From Streptomyces antibioticus (GTDB taxonomy: Bacteria; Actinomycetota; Actinomycetes; Streptomycetales; Streptomycetaceae), in NCBI RefSeq assembly GCF_002019855.1, contig NZ_CM007717.1, forward strand, positions 6,333,750-6,397,749: a stretch of DNA of 64,000 nucleotides. The letters run 5' to 3'. The notes beneath the pieces are model-generated. The model was not told the origin of the DNA, made no database searches, and was given only the letters and a program-made list of their open reading frames with translations. Position numbers and translations under genes: made by a program. Shown in pieces: positions 42,929 to 52,119 of the stretch. Position 1 is the first letter of the stretch, and every line of letters starts with the position of its first letter.

Positions 42929-44517
42929 CCGGCGACCACCAGACGCTCGCGTTACTGCTGTTCAGTGCCTTCGTCGCGGTCACCTTGGGGATCACGACGT
43001 GGGTGAGCCGGCACCGGCACGGTTCGGAGGAGGAGTTCTACGCCGGCGGGCGGTTGTTCTCGCCGATGGAGAATGGTTTTGCCATCGCGGGCGACTACAT
43101 GTCGGCCGCCTCCTTCCTCGGGATCTCCGGGCTCATCGCCCTCTACGGCTACGACGGGCTGCTGTACTCGGTCGGCTTCCTGGTGGCCTGGCTGGTGGTG
43201 CTGTTCCTCGTCGCCGAACTGGTCCGCAACTGCGGGCGGTTCACGCTCGCCGACGTCGTCGCCGCGCGGATGAGGGAGCGGCCCGTGCGGATCGCGGCGG
43301 GAACTTCCTCGGTCACCGTGTCCGTTCTCTATCTGGTGGCGCAGATGGTCGGGGCGGGCAGCCTGGTCGCGCTGCTCCTCGGGAACACGAGCGCCGCGGC
43401 CCAGGTATGGGCGGTCATCGGGGTCGGTGCGCTCATGGTGATCTACGTGTCGTTGGGAGGGATGCGGGCCACCACATGGATCCAGATCGTCAAGGCGGTG
43501 CTGCTGCTCGCCGGCACGATCGTGCTCACGGTGCTCGTCCTGGTGCGCTTCCACGGTGACTTCGACCGGCTGCTGCTGACGGCGGCGGAGCGCAGCGGGC
43601 ACGGGATGGCGTTCCTGGCACCGGGGCTGAAGTACGGCGGGGACTGGACGGCCCGTTTCGACTTCATGAGCCTGGGACTGGCGCTGGTGCTGGGCACGGC
43701 GGGACTCCCGCACATCCTGTCGCGCTTCTACACCGTGCCGACGGCCCGGGCGGCACGGCGGTCCGTCGTCTGGTCGATCGGGCTCATCGGCGGCTTCTAC
43801 CTGATGACGATCGTCCTCGGCTTCGGGGCGGCGGCCATCGTCGGCACCGACGCCGTGCGGGGCTCCAACGCGGCGGGCAACACGGCGGTGCCGCTGCTCG
43901 CCCTGGACCTGGGCGGCGGCGCCGACTCCACCGGAGGCACGGTGCTGTTCGCGGTCGTGGCGGCCGTCGCCTTCGCCACGATCCTCGCGGTCGTCGCCGG
44001 CATCACCCTCGCCTCCTCGGCCTCGGTGGCGCACGACCTGTACGCCTCGCTGCGCCGCCGGGGCGCGAAGCCGCGCAGTGAGGTGGCGGTGGCGCGGGCG
44101 GCGGCCGTCGGGATCGGTGTCGTCGCGATCGCCCTCGGCCTGCTGGCCCGCGATCTCAACGTGGCCTTCCTGGTGGGGCTCGCGTTCGCGGTCGCGGCGT
44201 CCGCGAATCTGCCGGTCCTGCTGTACTCGCTGTTCTGGCGCGGCTTCACGACCCGGGGCGCCGTGTGGGCGGTGTACGGCGGGCTGGTGCCGGCCCTGCT
44301 GCTCGTCGTGCTGTCGCCGGTGGTGTCGGGCAGCCCCGAATCGCTCTTCCCCGGCGTGGACATCCAGTACTTCCCGCTCCAGAACCCCGGCCTGGTCTCG
44401 ATCCCGCTCGGCTTCCTCGCGGGCTGGCTCGGCACCGTCACCTCCACCGAGGTCGCGGACGAGGCCAAGCACGCCGAGACCGAGGTGCGTTCGCTGACGG
44501 GAGCGGGGGCGGTGTAG
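42925..44517 (+). CDS. Sodium/solute symporter, cation-acetate symporter (ActP) type
   Basis: A 530-residue SSS-family transporter with about 13 hydrophobic helices; SEEEFYAGGR and GDYMSAASFLGISGLIA are characteristic of ActP/MctC-type monocarboxylate symporters. Probable substrates are acetate, pyruvate or propionate. GTG 42925 overlaps the stop of the DUF485 gene. It converges on a CitB-type response regulator gene 49 bases away. Confidence 0.88.
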   Translation: MTGDHQTLALLLFSAFVAVTLGITTWVSRHRHGSEEEFYAGGRLFSPMENGFAIAGDYMSAASFLGISGLIALYGYDGLLYSVGFLVAWLVVLFLVAELVRNCGRFTLADVVAARMRERPVRIAAGTSSVTVSVLYLVAQMVGAGSLVALLLGNTSAAAQVWAVIGVGALMVIYVSLGGMRATTWIQIVKAVLLLAGTIVLTVLVLVRFHGDFDRLLLTAAERSGHGMAFLAPGLKYGGDWTARFDFMSLGLALVLGTAGLPHILSRFYTVPTARAARRSVVWSIGLIGGFYLMTIVLGFGAAAIVGTDAVRGSNAAGNTAVPLLALDLGGGADSTGGTVLFAVVAAVAFATILAVVAGITLASSASVAHDLYASLRRRGAKPRSEVAVARAAAVGIGVVAIALGLLARDLNVAFLVGLAFAVAASANLPVLLYSLFWRGFTTRGAVWAVYGGLVPALLLVVLSPVVSGSPESLFPGVDIQYFPLQNPGLVSIPLGFLAGWLGTVTSTEVADEAKHAETEVRSLTGAGAV

Positions 44518-44565
44518 GCGGCCTACGTCCACCGGCACCGTCGTACGGCAGCCGGCCTTCGGTGC

Positions 44566-45246
44566 TCAGGGGCGGGTCGCCCAGGTGTAGCGGTGTTCGG
44601 GGCGGCCCGCTTCGCCGTATCTCAGGGTCAGGCGGGCCCGGCCGGTGCGTTCCAGGAGCTTCAGGTAGCGCTGGGCGGTCTGGCGGCTCACTCCCGTCCG
44701 CTCGGCGATCTCCTGGGCGGACAGGGGACCTTCGGCGTTCATCAGGGACTGGCGGACCAGTTCGGCGGTGGTGGGGGAGTGGCCCTTGGGCAGTCCGGGT
44801 TCCGAAGAGGCGGACAGGGCGCCGAAGATGCGGTCGACGTCGGCCTGCTCGGCCTCGCCGCCGCCGTCCAGCGTGCGGCGCAGATCGGCGTACGCCTCCA
44901 GCTTGGCGCGCAGGCCGGCGAAGGCGAACGGTTTCACCAGGCACTGAAGGGCGCCCTGGCGCATCGCGGCCTGGACCGTGGCGACGTCCCGCGCCGCTGT
45001 CACCATGATCACGTCGGTCTGGTGGCCGCGGCGGCGCATCTCCTGGACGACCTCCAGGCCCGTCTCGTCGGGCAGATAGTGGTCGAGCAGGACCAGGTCC
45101 ACCTGGGGCAGCAGCTCCAACTGGCGCAGCGCCCCGGCCGCGTCGTGGGCCTCGGCGGCCACGCGGAAGCCGGGCACCTTCTCGACGTAGGCGGCGTTGA
45201 CCTGGGCGACCCGGGTGTCGTCGTCCACGACCAGGACCTGGATCAT
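44566..45246 (-). CDS. CitB/DcuR-type response regulator
   Basis: 226 residues: a receiver domain with Asp55 (LVLLDHYLP) and a C-terminal helix-turn-helix (LSAQEIAERTGVSRQTAQRYLKLL) as in DcuR/CitB/CriR regulators of C4-dicarboxylate and citrate use. It overlaps the kinase gene by ATGA. Its convergence with the symporter operon and location suggest it may regulate carboxylate uptake genes; direct evidence is absent. Confidence 0.9.
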   Translation of the reverse strand: MIQVLVVDDDTRVAQVNAAYVEKVPGFRVAAEAHDAAGALRQLELLPQVDLVLLDHYLPDETGLEVVQEMRRRGHQTDVIMVTAARDVATVQAAMRQGALQCLVKPFAFAGLRAKLEAYADLRRTLDGGGEAEQADVDRIFGALSASSEPGLPKGHSPTTAELVRQSLMNAEGPLSAQEIAERTGVSRQTAQRYLKLLERTGRARLTLRYGEAGRPEHRYTWATRP

Positions 45247-46955
45247 CGTGACTTCTCCTCGGCGGTGCGGGGCGACGGGGCGGCCAGGGCGGGCGCCGGA
45301 TCCGTGGCGGAGGGAGCGGCCTCGGGGCCGTCTCCCGGCCCGGGGTCGGTCAGTGCCTCGGGCAGGACGACGGTGAACTCGGCGCCGCCGCCGTCCGCCT
45401 CGCCCACGGTGGCGCTGCCGCCCTGGCGCTCGGCGAGCCGATGGACGAGAGAGAGCCCGATGCCGCGCTTCCCGTGTGCGGGAGCCCGCTTCGTGGACCA
45501 GCCCTCGGTGAAGATCAGCTCGCGTTCGGTGGCAGGGACGCCCGGTCCGGTGTCCCGTACGCGCAGGATCGCCGTGCGTCCCTCGGCGCGCAGTTCGACC
45601 TCCACGCGCGCGTGCGGGGTGCCCGCGGCGGCGTCGAGCGCGTTGTCCACCAGGTTGCCGACGACCGTCACCAGTCCGCGCGGGTCGATCAGCCGGTCCG
45701 GGAGGCGGGTGCGGTCCGAGACCCACAGGGCGACCCCGCGCTCGGCCGCCACGGTCGCCTTGCCGACCAGCAGGGCGGCGAGCAGCGGGTCCTCGATCCG
45801 CTCGGCCACCTGCTCGGCGGTGGCCCGGTGCTCGCCGACCACCTCCCCCACGAACTCCGCGGCGTCGTCGTACCTCTCCAGTTCGAGCAGGCCGAGCAGG
45901 GTGTGCATGCGGTTGGCGTGTTCGTGGTCCTGGGCGCGCAGGGCGTCGAGGAGGCCGTGCGTGGAGTCGAGTTCGCGGCCGAGCTGCTCCAGCTCGGTGC
46001 GGTCGCGCAGGGTGGCCACCGCGCCACCGTCGTCGGTGGGCATGCGGTTGGCGACGAGGACGCGCTGTCCGCGTACGGCGATCAGGTCGGTGCCGGTCAC
46101 CCGGCCGGCCAGCACGTCGGCCGTGCGGCCCGCGCCGAGCGCCTCGTCGGGCGAGCGGCCCAGGGCCTCGTCGCCGAGGTCCAGCAGGCGCCGGGCCTCG
46201 TCGTTGAGCAGACGGACGTGGCCGGTGCGGTCGAGGGCGACGACGCCCTCCCGGATGCCGTGCAGCATCGCCTCGCGCTCCGCCAGCAGCGCCGAGATGT
46301 CGGAGAAGGCCAGGTCACGGGTCTGCCGCTGGACCCGGCGGGAGATCAGCCACGCGGCCAGGGCACCGACCGCGAGGGCGGCGCCGGCGTAGGCGAACAG
46401 ACCCGGGATCGCGTGGAGCAGCCGCGCGCGGACACTGTCGTACTCGATGCCGACCGAGACGGCCCCGACGATCGTGCCGTCGCCGTCGCGCAGAGGCACC
46501 TTGCCGCGGGCCGAGCGGCCCAGGGTGCCGTCGTCGATCTCCATGACGTCCTCGCCGGCCAGGGCCTGGCTGGGGTCCGTCGAGACATGGCCGCCGACCT
46601 GGCCCGGGTCGGGGTGCGACCAGCGGGTGCCGTGGACGTCCATCACGACGACGTACTCGGCGCCGCTGGCCTCGCGGATCCGCTCCGCCTCCCGCTGCAC
46701 CGGCCCGTCGACGGCGGGCGAGGTGTCCTGGAGTTCCTCGGCGAGCCCCGGCATGGCCGCCGTGGTCTGCGCGATGGCGAGCGCGCGGCGCATCGCCTGG
46801 TCGTCGAGCTGATCACTCAGGGGGGCCAGGAACAGCCCGGTCGCCAGCACCGCGACACCCGCCGCGATCGCCAACTGCATCAGCAGCACCTGCGAGAACA
46901 TGCGCCGGGGCAGGCCCAGGCGGAGGTGGCGGCGGGTGGCGGGAGGCGTGCTCAT
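45243..46955 (-). CDS. CitA/DcuS-type sensor histidine kinase
   Basis: 570 residues: a short cytoplasmic start, a transmembrane helix (residues 19-45), a periplasmic PAS-like CitA domain with GVEYD-like ligand segment (VGIEYDS), a second transmembrane helix near residue 185-205, a cytoplasmic PAS domain, the phospho-His in QDHEHANRMHTLLGLL and the ATP-binding GHKL motifs NLVDNALDAAAG and GKRGIGLSLVHRLAE. CitA/DcuS family members sense citrate or C4-dicarboxylates. The C-terminal 35 residues are a disordered tail. Confidence 0.92.
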   Translation of the reverse strand: MSTPPATRRHLRLGLPRRMFSQVLLMQLAIAAGVAVLATGLFLAPLSDQLDDQAMRRALAIAQTTAAMPGLAEELQDTSPAVDGPVQREAERIREASGAEYVVVMDVHGTRWSHPDPGQVGGHVSTDPSQALAGEDVMEIDDGTLGRSARGKVPLRDGDGTIVGAVSVGIEYDSVRARLLHAIPGLFAYAGAALAVGALAAWLISRRVQRQTRDLAFSDISALLAEREAMLHGIREGVVALDRTGHVRLLNDEARRLLDLGDEALGRSPDEALGAGRTADVLAGRVTGTDLIAVRGQRVLVANRMPTDDGGAVATLRDRTELEQLGRELDSTHGLLDALRAQDHEHANRMHTLLGLLELERYDDAAEFVGEVVGEHRATAEQVAERIEDPLLAALLVGKATVAAERGVALWVSDRTRLPDRLIDPRGLVTVVGNLVDNALDAAAGTPHARVEVELRAEGRTAILRVRDTGPGVPATERELIFTEGWSTKRAPAHGKRGIGLSLVHRLAERQGGSATVGEADGGGAEFTVVLPEALTDPGPGDGPEAAPSATDPAPALAAPSPRTAEEKSR

Positions 46956-47042
46956 GCCCCAGACGGTACGTGGGCGGGCGGTGAGGCCGTAGGAGTGCGG
47001 CCCTCTCGGCCGACCTCAGCCCCGTCGGGCCTCTCCCTCTAC

Positions 47043-47100
47043 GCCGCCCCCCGCCTAGGCCGCCCCCCGCCTAGGCCACCCCCGCCTACGCCACCCCCGC
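47043..47100. repeat. Tandem repeat of a 15-16 base unit
   Basis: Four imperfect copies of GCCGCCCCCCGCCTAG/GCCACCCCCGCCTAC cover the end of the ferredoxin-like gene. Each copy supplies a CTA, so stop codons in the minus-strand reading are repeated; the annotated stop is at 47086-47088. Confidence 0.7.
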
Positions 47101-48024
47101 CGTCCTCAGCTCCCGCACCCCGACCACGTCCATCCGGGCCGGTGCGCCGAGGGCCGACGCGCCGCAGCTCTCCTCGCGGGGCGGCTGGGAGGCGGTCTGG
47201 GCCACGGTGACCCGCCAGTGGCGGCCGTCGGTGTGGGCGACGGTCACCTCCCAGTGCGGTGCGCCGCCGTGCGTGCCGACGACCGTCAGCGCTTCCGCCG
47301 CGTCCTCGCCGATCGCCCTGCGGACGGCCAGTTCCGCCGCCTGGCCGGGCCGTTCCCAGGCGGAGCTGCCCCGGCAGCCGTCGAGGACGATCCGGCCGTC
47401 CTGGACGCCGTGCAGGACTTCCTTGACGGTGTGGGCCTCGGCGCGGCCGTACGCGTATCCGTACGGCAGCACGAGCGTGGTGGGGGAGAAGCGGTGGCCG
47501 CCCAGATGGGTGACCTCCCAGACGCCCTCCACGCCCGACGCGGCGAGTTCGGCGGCGAGGGGACGGCCGAGGAGCGCGCAGCAGCGGTCGCGCTTGCCGT
47601 TGGTGCAGACGAGGGCCAGCGGGTCGCCGGTGTGGGGTCCGCCCCGCAGCGCGGTGTCGAAGGTGCGGTGGTCGCCCCGGCCGAGGGCGGCGAAGTCCAG
47701 GTCGAGCAGTCGGCCCGGGTCGTGGGTCCAGGCGCTGCGCAGCCAGAGCCGTCCCGGGACGGTGTGCGCGGCGTACACCTGGCGCAGCGGCGGAGTGCCG
47801 AAGTCCGCGTGGCGTCCGGGGCGTCTGATGAGCGCGACGCGCACGCCCGTGCCCTGGGCGGCCGCTTCCAGGGCGCGGCCCAGGACGGGGTCCAGGTGGC
47901 TCTGCACCAGCGCTTTCGCACCCCAGGGGCCCGGCTGTTCCAGAAGGAGCCAGGTCGATGCCGTGGCCGCGGTTCCGGACAGGGGCTCGTCGAGGTCCCG
48001 CGAGACGGTCGCGCACGTACTCAC
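47086..48024 (-). CDS. Sucrase/ferredoxin-like family protein (Apd1-type 2Fe-2S protein)
   Basis: A 312-residue protein of the thioredoxin-like ferredoxin family related to Apd1/sucrase ferredoxin-like proteins. It has a CTNGKRDRCC cysteine motif and HLGGHRFSPTTLVLPYG, both diagnostic of the family, whose members bind a 2Fe-2S cluster with Cys and His ligands. The N-terminus reads GWAEG-free cytosolic sequence with no signal peptide. GTG 48024 is 7 bases after a TAGGCT box on the minus strand, and an iron box overlaps this box, so it is a predicted DmdR/IdeR-repressed leaderless gene. It may reduce ferric siderophores. Confidence 0.85.
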   Translation of the reverse strand: MSTCATVSRDLDEPLSGTAATASTWLLLEQPGPWGAKALVQSHLDPVLGRALEAAAQGTGVRVALIRRPGRHADFGTPPLRQVYAAHTVPGRLWLRSAWTHDPGRLLDLDFAALGRGDHRTFDTALRGGPHTGDPLALVCTNGKRDRCCALLGRPLAAELAASGVEGVWEVTHLGGHRFSPTTLVLPYGYAYGRAEAHTVKEVLHGVQDGRIVLDGCRGSSAWERPGQAAELAVRRAIGEDAAEALTVVGTHGGAPHWEVTVAHTDGRHWRVTVAQTASQPPREESCGASALGAPARMDVVGVRELRTAGVA

Positions 48025-48043
48025 AGAGGTGAGCCTAACCTGA
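48025..48043 (-). promoter_or_regulatory. DmdR/IdeR-type iron box overlapping the -10 region
   Basis: The minus strand reads TCAGGTTAGGCTCACCTCT, matching the iron box TTAGGTTAGGCTAACCTAA at 15 of 19 positions. TAGGCT inside it serves as -10 box 7 bases before the GTG, so repressor binding would block transcription. Confidence 0.75.
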
Positions 48044-48126
48044 CTTGACGCGGAGCGACTTCCGAGTCGTGTCCACGGTGCCGTGTGCTTCGCGTCGCGT
48101 TGCTCACTCGGGGAGTGTCGTGCCGC

Positions 48127-49389
48127 TCACTCGGCGAGGGGCCGGGGCGGCTTCGGCCCTACGTAGTGGCCGCTCGGGCGCATCCGCAGGGGCCGCTCGC
48201 CGTACTCCTCCAGAGCGTGGGCGATCCAGCCCGCCGTTCGGGCGACGGCGAAGATCGTCTCGCCGGCGGAGGGCTGCATGCCGCCGGAGGCGGTCAGGAC
48301 GGCGAGCGCGAGGTCGACGTTGGCGTGCAGCGGGGTGTGGCGGGCGGTGGTGGCCACGATGTCGCGGGCCGCCGCGAGCGCGGGCACCGCCTCGGGGATG
48401 TCGGCCAGGAGGGTGAACAGGGCACGCGCGCGTGGGTCCTCGCCGGTGTAGAGCGGGTGGCCCAGCCCCGGGATACGGCGTCCGGCCCGCAGTTCCTCGG
48501 CGATCACCGGGGTGGCGTGGCCGGCGTCGAGCACGCCGAGGAGCAGGCGGTGGGCCCCTCCGCAGGCCGCGCCGTGCAGGGTGCCCTCGATGACGCCGAG
48601 GCCGGCGGAGACGGCCGCGTAGGGGTGCGCGCGGGCCGACGCCGCGACGCGCACCGCGAGCGTGGAGGCGGCGAGGTCGTGGTCGGCGAGCAGACCGAGC
48701 GCCGTGTCCAGGGCCCGGAGCTGGGCCGGGCCGGGGGCGCGCCCGCTGAGCCGGGCCCACAGACGCCCGGCGAGGGGGCCGTCGTCGACCGGTGGGCCCT
48801 TGGGGTCCTTCGCGGGCAGGGCGGCGACGAGGGTGGGGATCAGGCTGCGCGCGGTGCCGAGCACGGCCTCCTCGGACAGGTCGAACCGCAGCGGGTCGGT
48901 CACCGAGGCGGCGACGGCGGCCACCCTCAGCCGGTCGACGGGGCCGCTGTGGCCGGGCAGCGCCTCCACCGCGCGCCGGGCGGCCTCGACGGACGGCCCG
49001 GGAGCGGTGAAGACGGCACCGGGGCGCGGACGGCCGGTCCAGAGCCACTCGGCGACCTCCTCGTAGGAGTGCCGGACGGCCAGCTCGGTCGCGTCGGTGC
49101 CGCGGAAGTAGTACCGGTCCTGGTCGATGAGGGTGAGACGGGTGCGTACGGACAGGTCGGCGCCGCTCCCCGCGTCGCCGCCCCCCTCCCGCCGCCCGCG
49201 GCGCGCGAGTGCCTCGACCTCCCGGGCGTCCAGCGTGCTGCCCCGCCCACCGGGCGCCCGCCGGCTGCTGAGCCGGCCACGGCTGACGTACGCGTACACG
49301 GTCGCGGGCTTCACCCCGAGCACCTCGGCGGCCTCCTGGGTGCTCAGCCGTCGTTCCCCGTGGCCGGGGCCGCCTTCGTGATCGCGCAT
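48127..49389 (-). CDS. Citrate synthase-like protein with N-terminal DNA-binding domain
   Basis: 420 residues. The first 60 hold a MerR/excisionase-type helix-turn-helix (LSTQEAAEVLGVKPATVYAYVSRGRL); the rest is a citrate synthase fold with the segments GAACGGAHRLL, GLGHPLYTGEDPRA and HANVDLALAVL. Two catalytic His positions and the Asp (NVDLAL) are kept, but residues around the second His (canonical GHRVY) differ, so catalysis is uncertain. Similar HTH-citrate synthase fusions occur as paired genes in Streptomyces; only one copy is here. A TACGGT box ends 7 bases before the ATG, suggesting a leaderless message. Confidence 0.82.
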   Translation of the reverse strand: MRDHEGGPGHGERRLSTQEAAEVLGVKPATVYAYVSRGRLSSRRAPGGRGSTLDAREVEALARRGRREGGGDAGSGADLSVRTRLTLIDQDRYYFRGTDATELAVRHSYEEVAEWLWTGRPRPGAVFTAPGPSVEAARRAVEALPGHSGPVDRLRVAAVAASVTDPLRFDLSEEAVLGTARSLIPTLVAALPAKDPKGPPVDDGPLAGRLWARLSGRAPGPAQLRALDTALGLLADHDLAASTLAVRVAASARAHPYAAVSAGLGVIEGTLHGAACGGAHRLLLGVLDAGHATPVIAEELRAGRRIPGLGHPLYTGEDPRARALFTLLADIPEAVPALAAARDIVATTARHTPLHANVDLALAVLTASGGMQPSAGETIFAVARTAGWIAHALEEYGERPLRMRPSGHYVGPKPPRPLAE

Positions 49390-49509
49390 GGAGGTCACCG
49401 TAGCGGTGCACGTCAACAGCCTGGTGAGGGTCCGTCCCGGCCCACGGCATGCGGAAGGTCCGGCACCCGCGGTGCCGGACCTGGCGGCGTGGTCAGTTCC
49501 CGGGGGCGC

Positions 49510-49749
49510 TCACGCGTCCGGAATGTCGGCCTTGGCGCGCAGCAGCGTCTCCCGGGTGATGACGACGATGCGCTCGTAGTCGGCGCGTGAGGCGTCCGCC
49601 GGGAGGTCTCCGTCGAGTTTCTCCGTCGCGTCCGTGCCGATCACGGCGAAGTTCCCGTCGGCCAACTCGAAGATGTCGGGGCAGTTGCCGCCTCCCGTGC
49701 TCCCCCGTTCGCTGGGGGGCACACCGATCCGACGGATGATCTGACTCAC
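49510..49749 (-). CDS. Small unknown protein
   Basis: A 79-residue soluble protein starting VSQIIRRIGVPPSERG, with CPDIFELADGNFAVIGTDAT in the middle. No domain recognised; similar small proteins are found beside regulators or DUF6082 genes in Streptomyces. GTG 49749 is preceded by AGAGGA 7 bases upstream. Its neighbour DUF6082 gene lies on the same strand about 230 bases away. Confidence 0.65.
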   Translation of the reverse strand: MSQIIRRIGVPPSERGSTGGGNCPDIFELADGNFAVIGTDATEKLDGDLPADASRADYERIVVITRETLLRAKADIPDA

Positions 49750-49983
49750 TGTTGGTTCCTCTGGCCTTTCAGGCTGAACTTCGCTGAAGGGAATGCGCGC
49801 ACGGCGACTGCGGGGCGAGAAGGCAACCCTGTGGGGCGCGTTCGTCATCCGGCGGCGTGAACGACGGTCTTATGGAGCCGCTCTACGCGATCACGTGTGA
49901 GTCAACCCCAGCCATGACTGGGACAACGCCGTACTTCATCCGTTCGTTATGGGCCGTCGGCGTGAAGCTCCGGGCGCGCGCCG

Positions 49984-50541
49984 TCACTCGACGGGCGGTT
50001 CGCCCACCACCCACCACTCGTCGATGTCCGCTTCCTCGAGCTGGTGAAGGAGTTCGTCGACCATGCGCCCCAGACCGGCCTCGTCCGAGTCGTCGGGGAG
50101 CGTGGCCCGTTGGCCCTGTGTCGCGTACCAGTACTTGCGCACGACGGGGTTCTGCAACAGCCCCCGCATGCGGCCGTGGAACTCCTCGCGGCTGAGGTTG
50201 CCGATGCGGTAGTAGAACAGCAGATTCGTGTAGAGGGCGTTCGCGAAGAGGTACTGGCGCCGCTCCTGCGGTGAGGCCGGTGCCTCGAAGATGTCCAGCA
50301 CCTCCGCCAGCTCGGGGCTGTCGATGGCCTTGCTCAGCAGTTCCCAGTGGAGCCGCTGCTGGTGGGCGAGGTTCGTGTGACGCTGGTCCTGGGCCGACGC
50401 CTCGAGCTGGTCGAGCCGTGTGCGCAGCGCGTCGAGCATGTGCCGCTGCGCGGCCAGTGCGGCGAGGGCACCCGCGGCGAGGCCGAGGCCGACCGCCGTG
50501 ACGGGGACCAGCCCCCGTGCCCGTGACTTCCGTGTGGCCAT
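49984..50541 (-). CDS. DUF6082 family protein
   Basis: 185 residues with one N-terminal transmembrane helix (residues 10-32) and a helical cytoplasmic or external domain ending WWVVGEPPVE. DUF6082 proteins occur widely in Streptomyces next to small unknown proteins like the one at 49510-49749; role unknown. The upstream 324 bases (50542-50865) contain no further element I can identify. Confidence 0.75.
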   Translation of the reverse strand: MATRKSRARGLVPVTAVGLGLAAGALAALAAQRHMLDALRTRLDQLEASAQDQRHTNLAHQQRLHWELLSKAIDSPELAEVLDIFEAPASPQERRQYLFANALYTNLLFYYRIGNLSREEFHGRMRGLLQNPVVRKYWYATQGQRATLPDDSDEAGLGRMVDELLHQLEEADIDEWWVVGEPPVE

Positions 50542-50865
50542 GTCAACAACCCCCGAATCAGGCGGCCCTGCGCCGGTCGGCGGGATGCGGGTGGGCGGGC
50601 CGGGGCGGCGGGCTGTGGGCGGCGCGTGCCGTCTCCCAGGGTGCCGAGCGGCTCTGATCGGCGGGGGAGGCGGAGAGGAGGCGCACGGAGGGAAGCGAGG
50701 GTCGCACGCACCAGCGCCTTGCCTGACGTCTGCCCCGCGCGCGCTGCCGACAATCGTTCACCTGGGAGGCTTTCCCCCGGCTCGTATCCTGGGCCCGCAT
50801 TCCGTTTCCGCACGCGCGCCGGAGCCGTGAGCCGGTGCACGCGCGGGTGTCAGAGAGGTGGCACG
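50542..50865. other. Divergent spacer between DUF6082 and cobW-like genes
   Basis: No gene, clear promoter motif or Zur box is visible. It must carry promoters in both directions. Confidence 0.5.

Positions 50866-52115
<1,250 letters not shown>

Positions 52116-52119
<4 letters not shown>

Noticed and set aside
49389..49420. A damage-type promoter before the citrate synthase-like gene
   Set aside because: TTGACGTG lies only 14 bases before TACGGT, not the 17 of the damage consensus.
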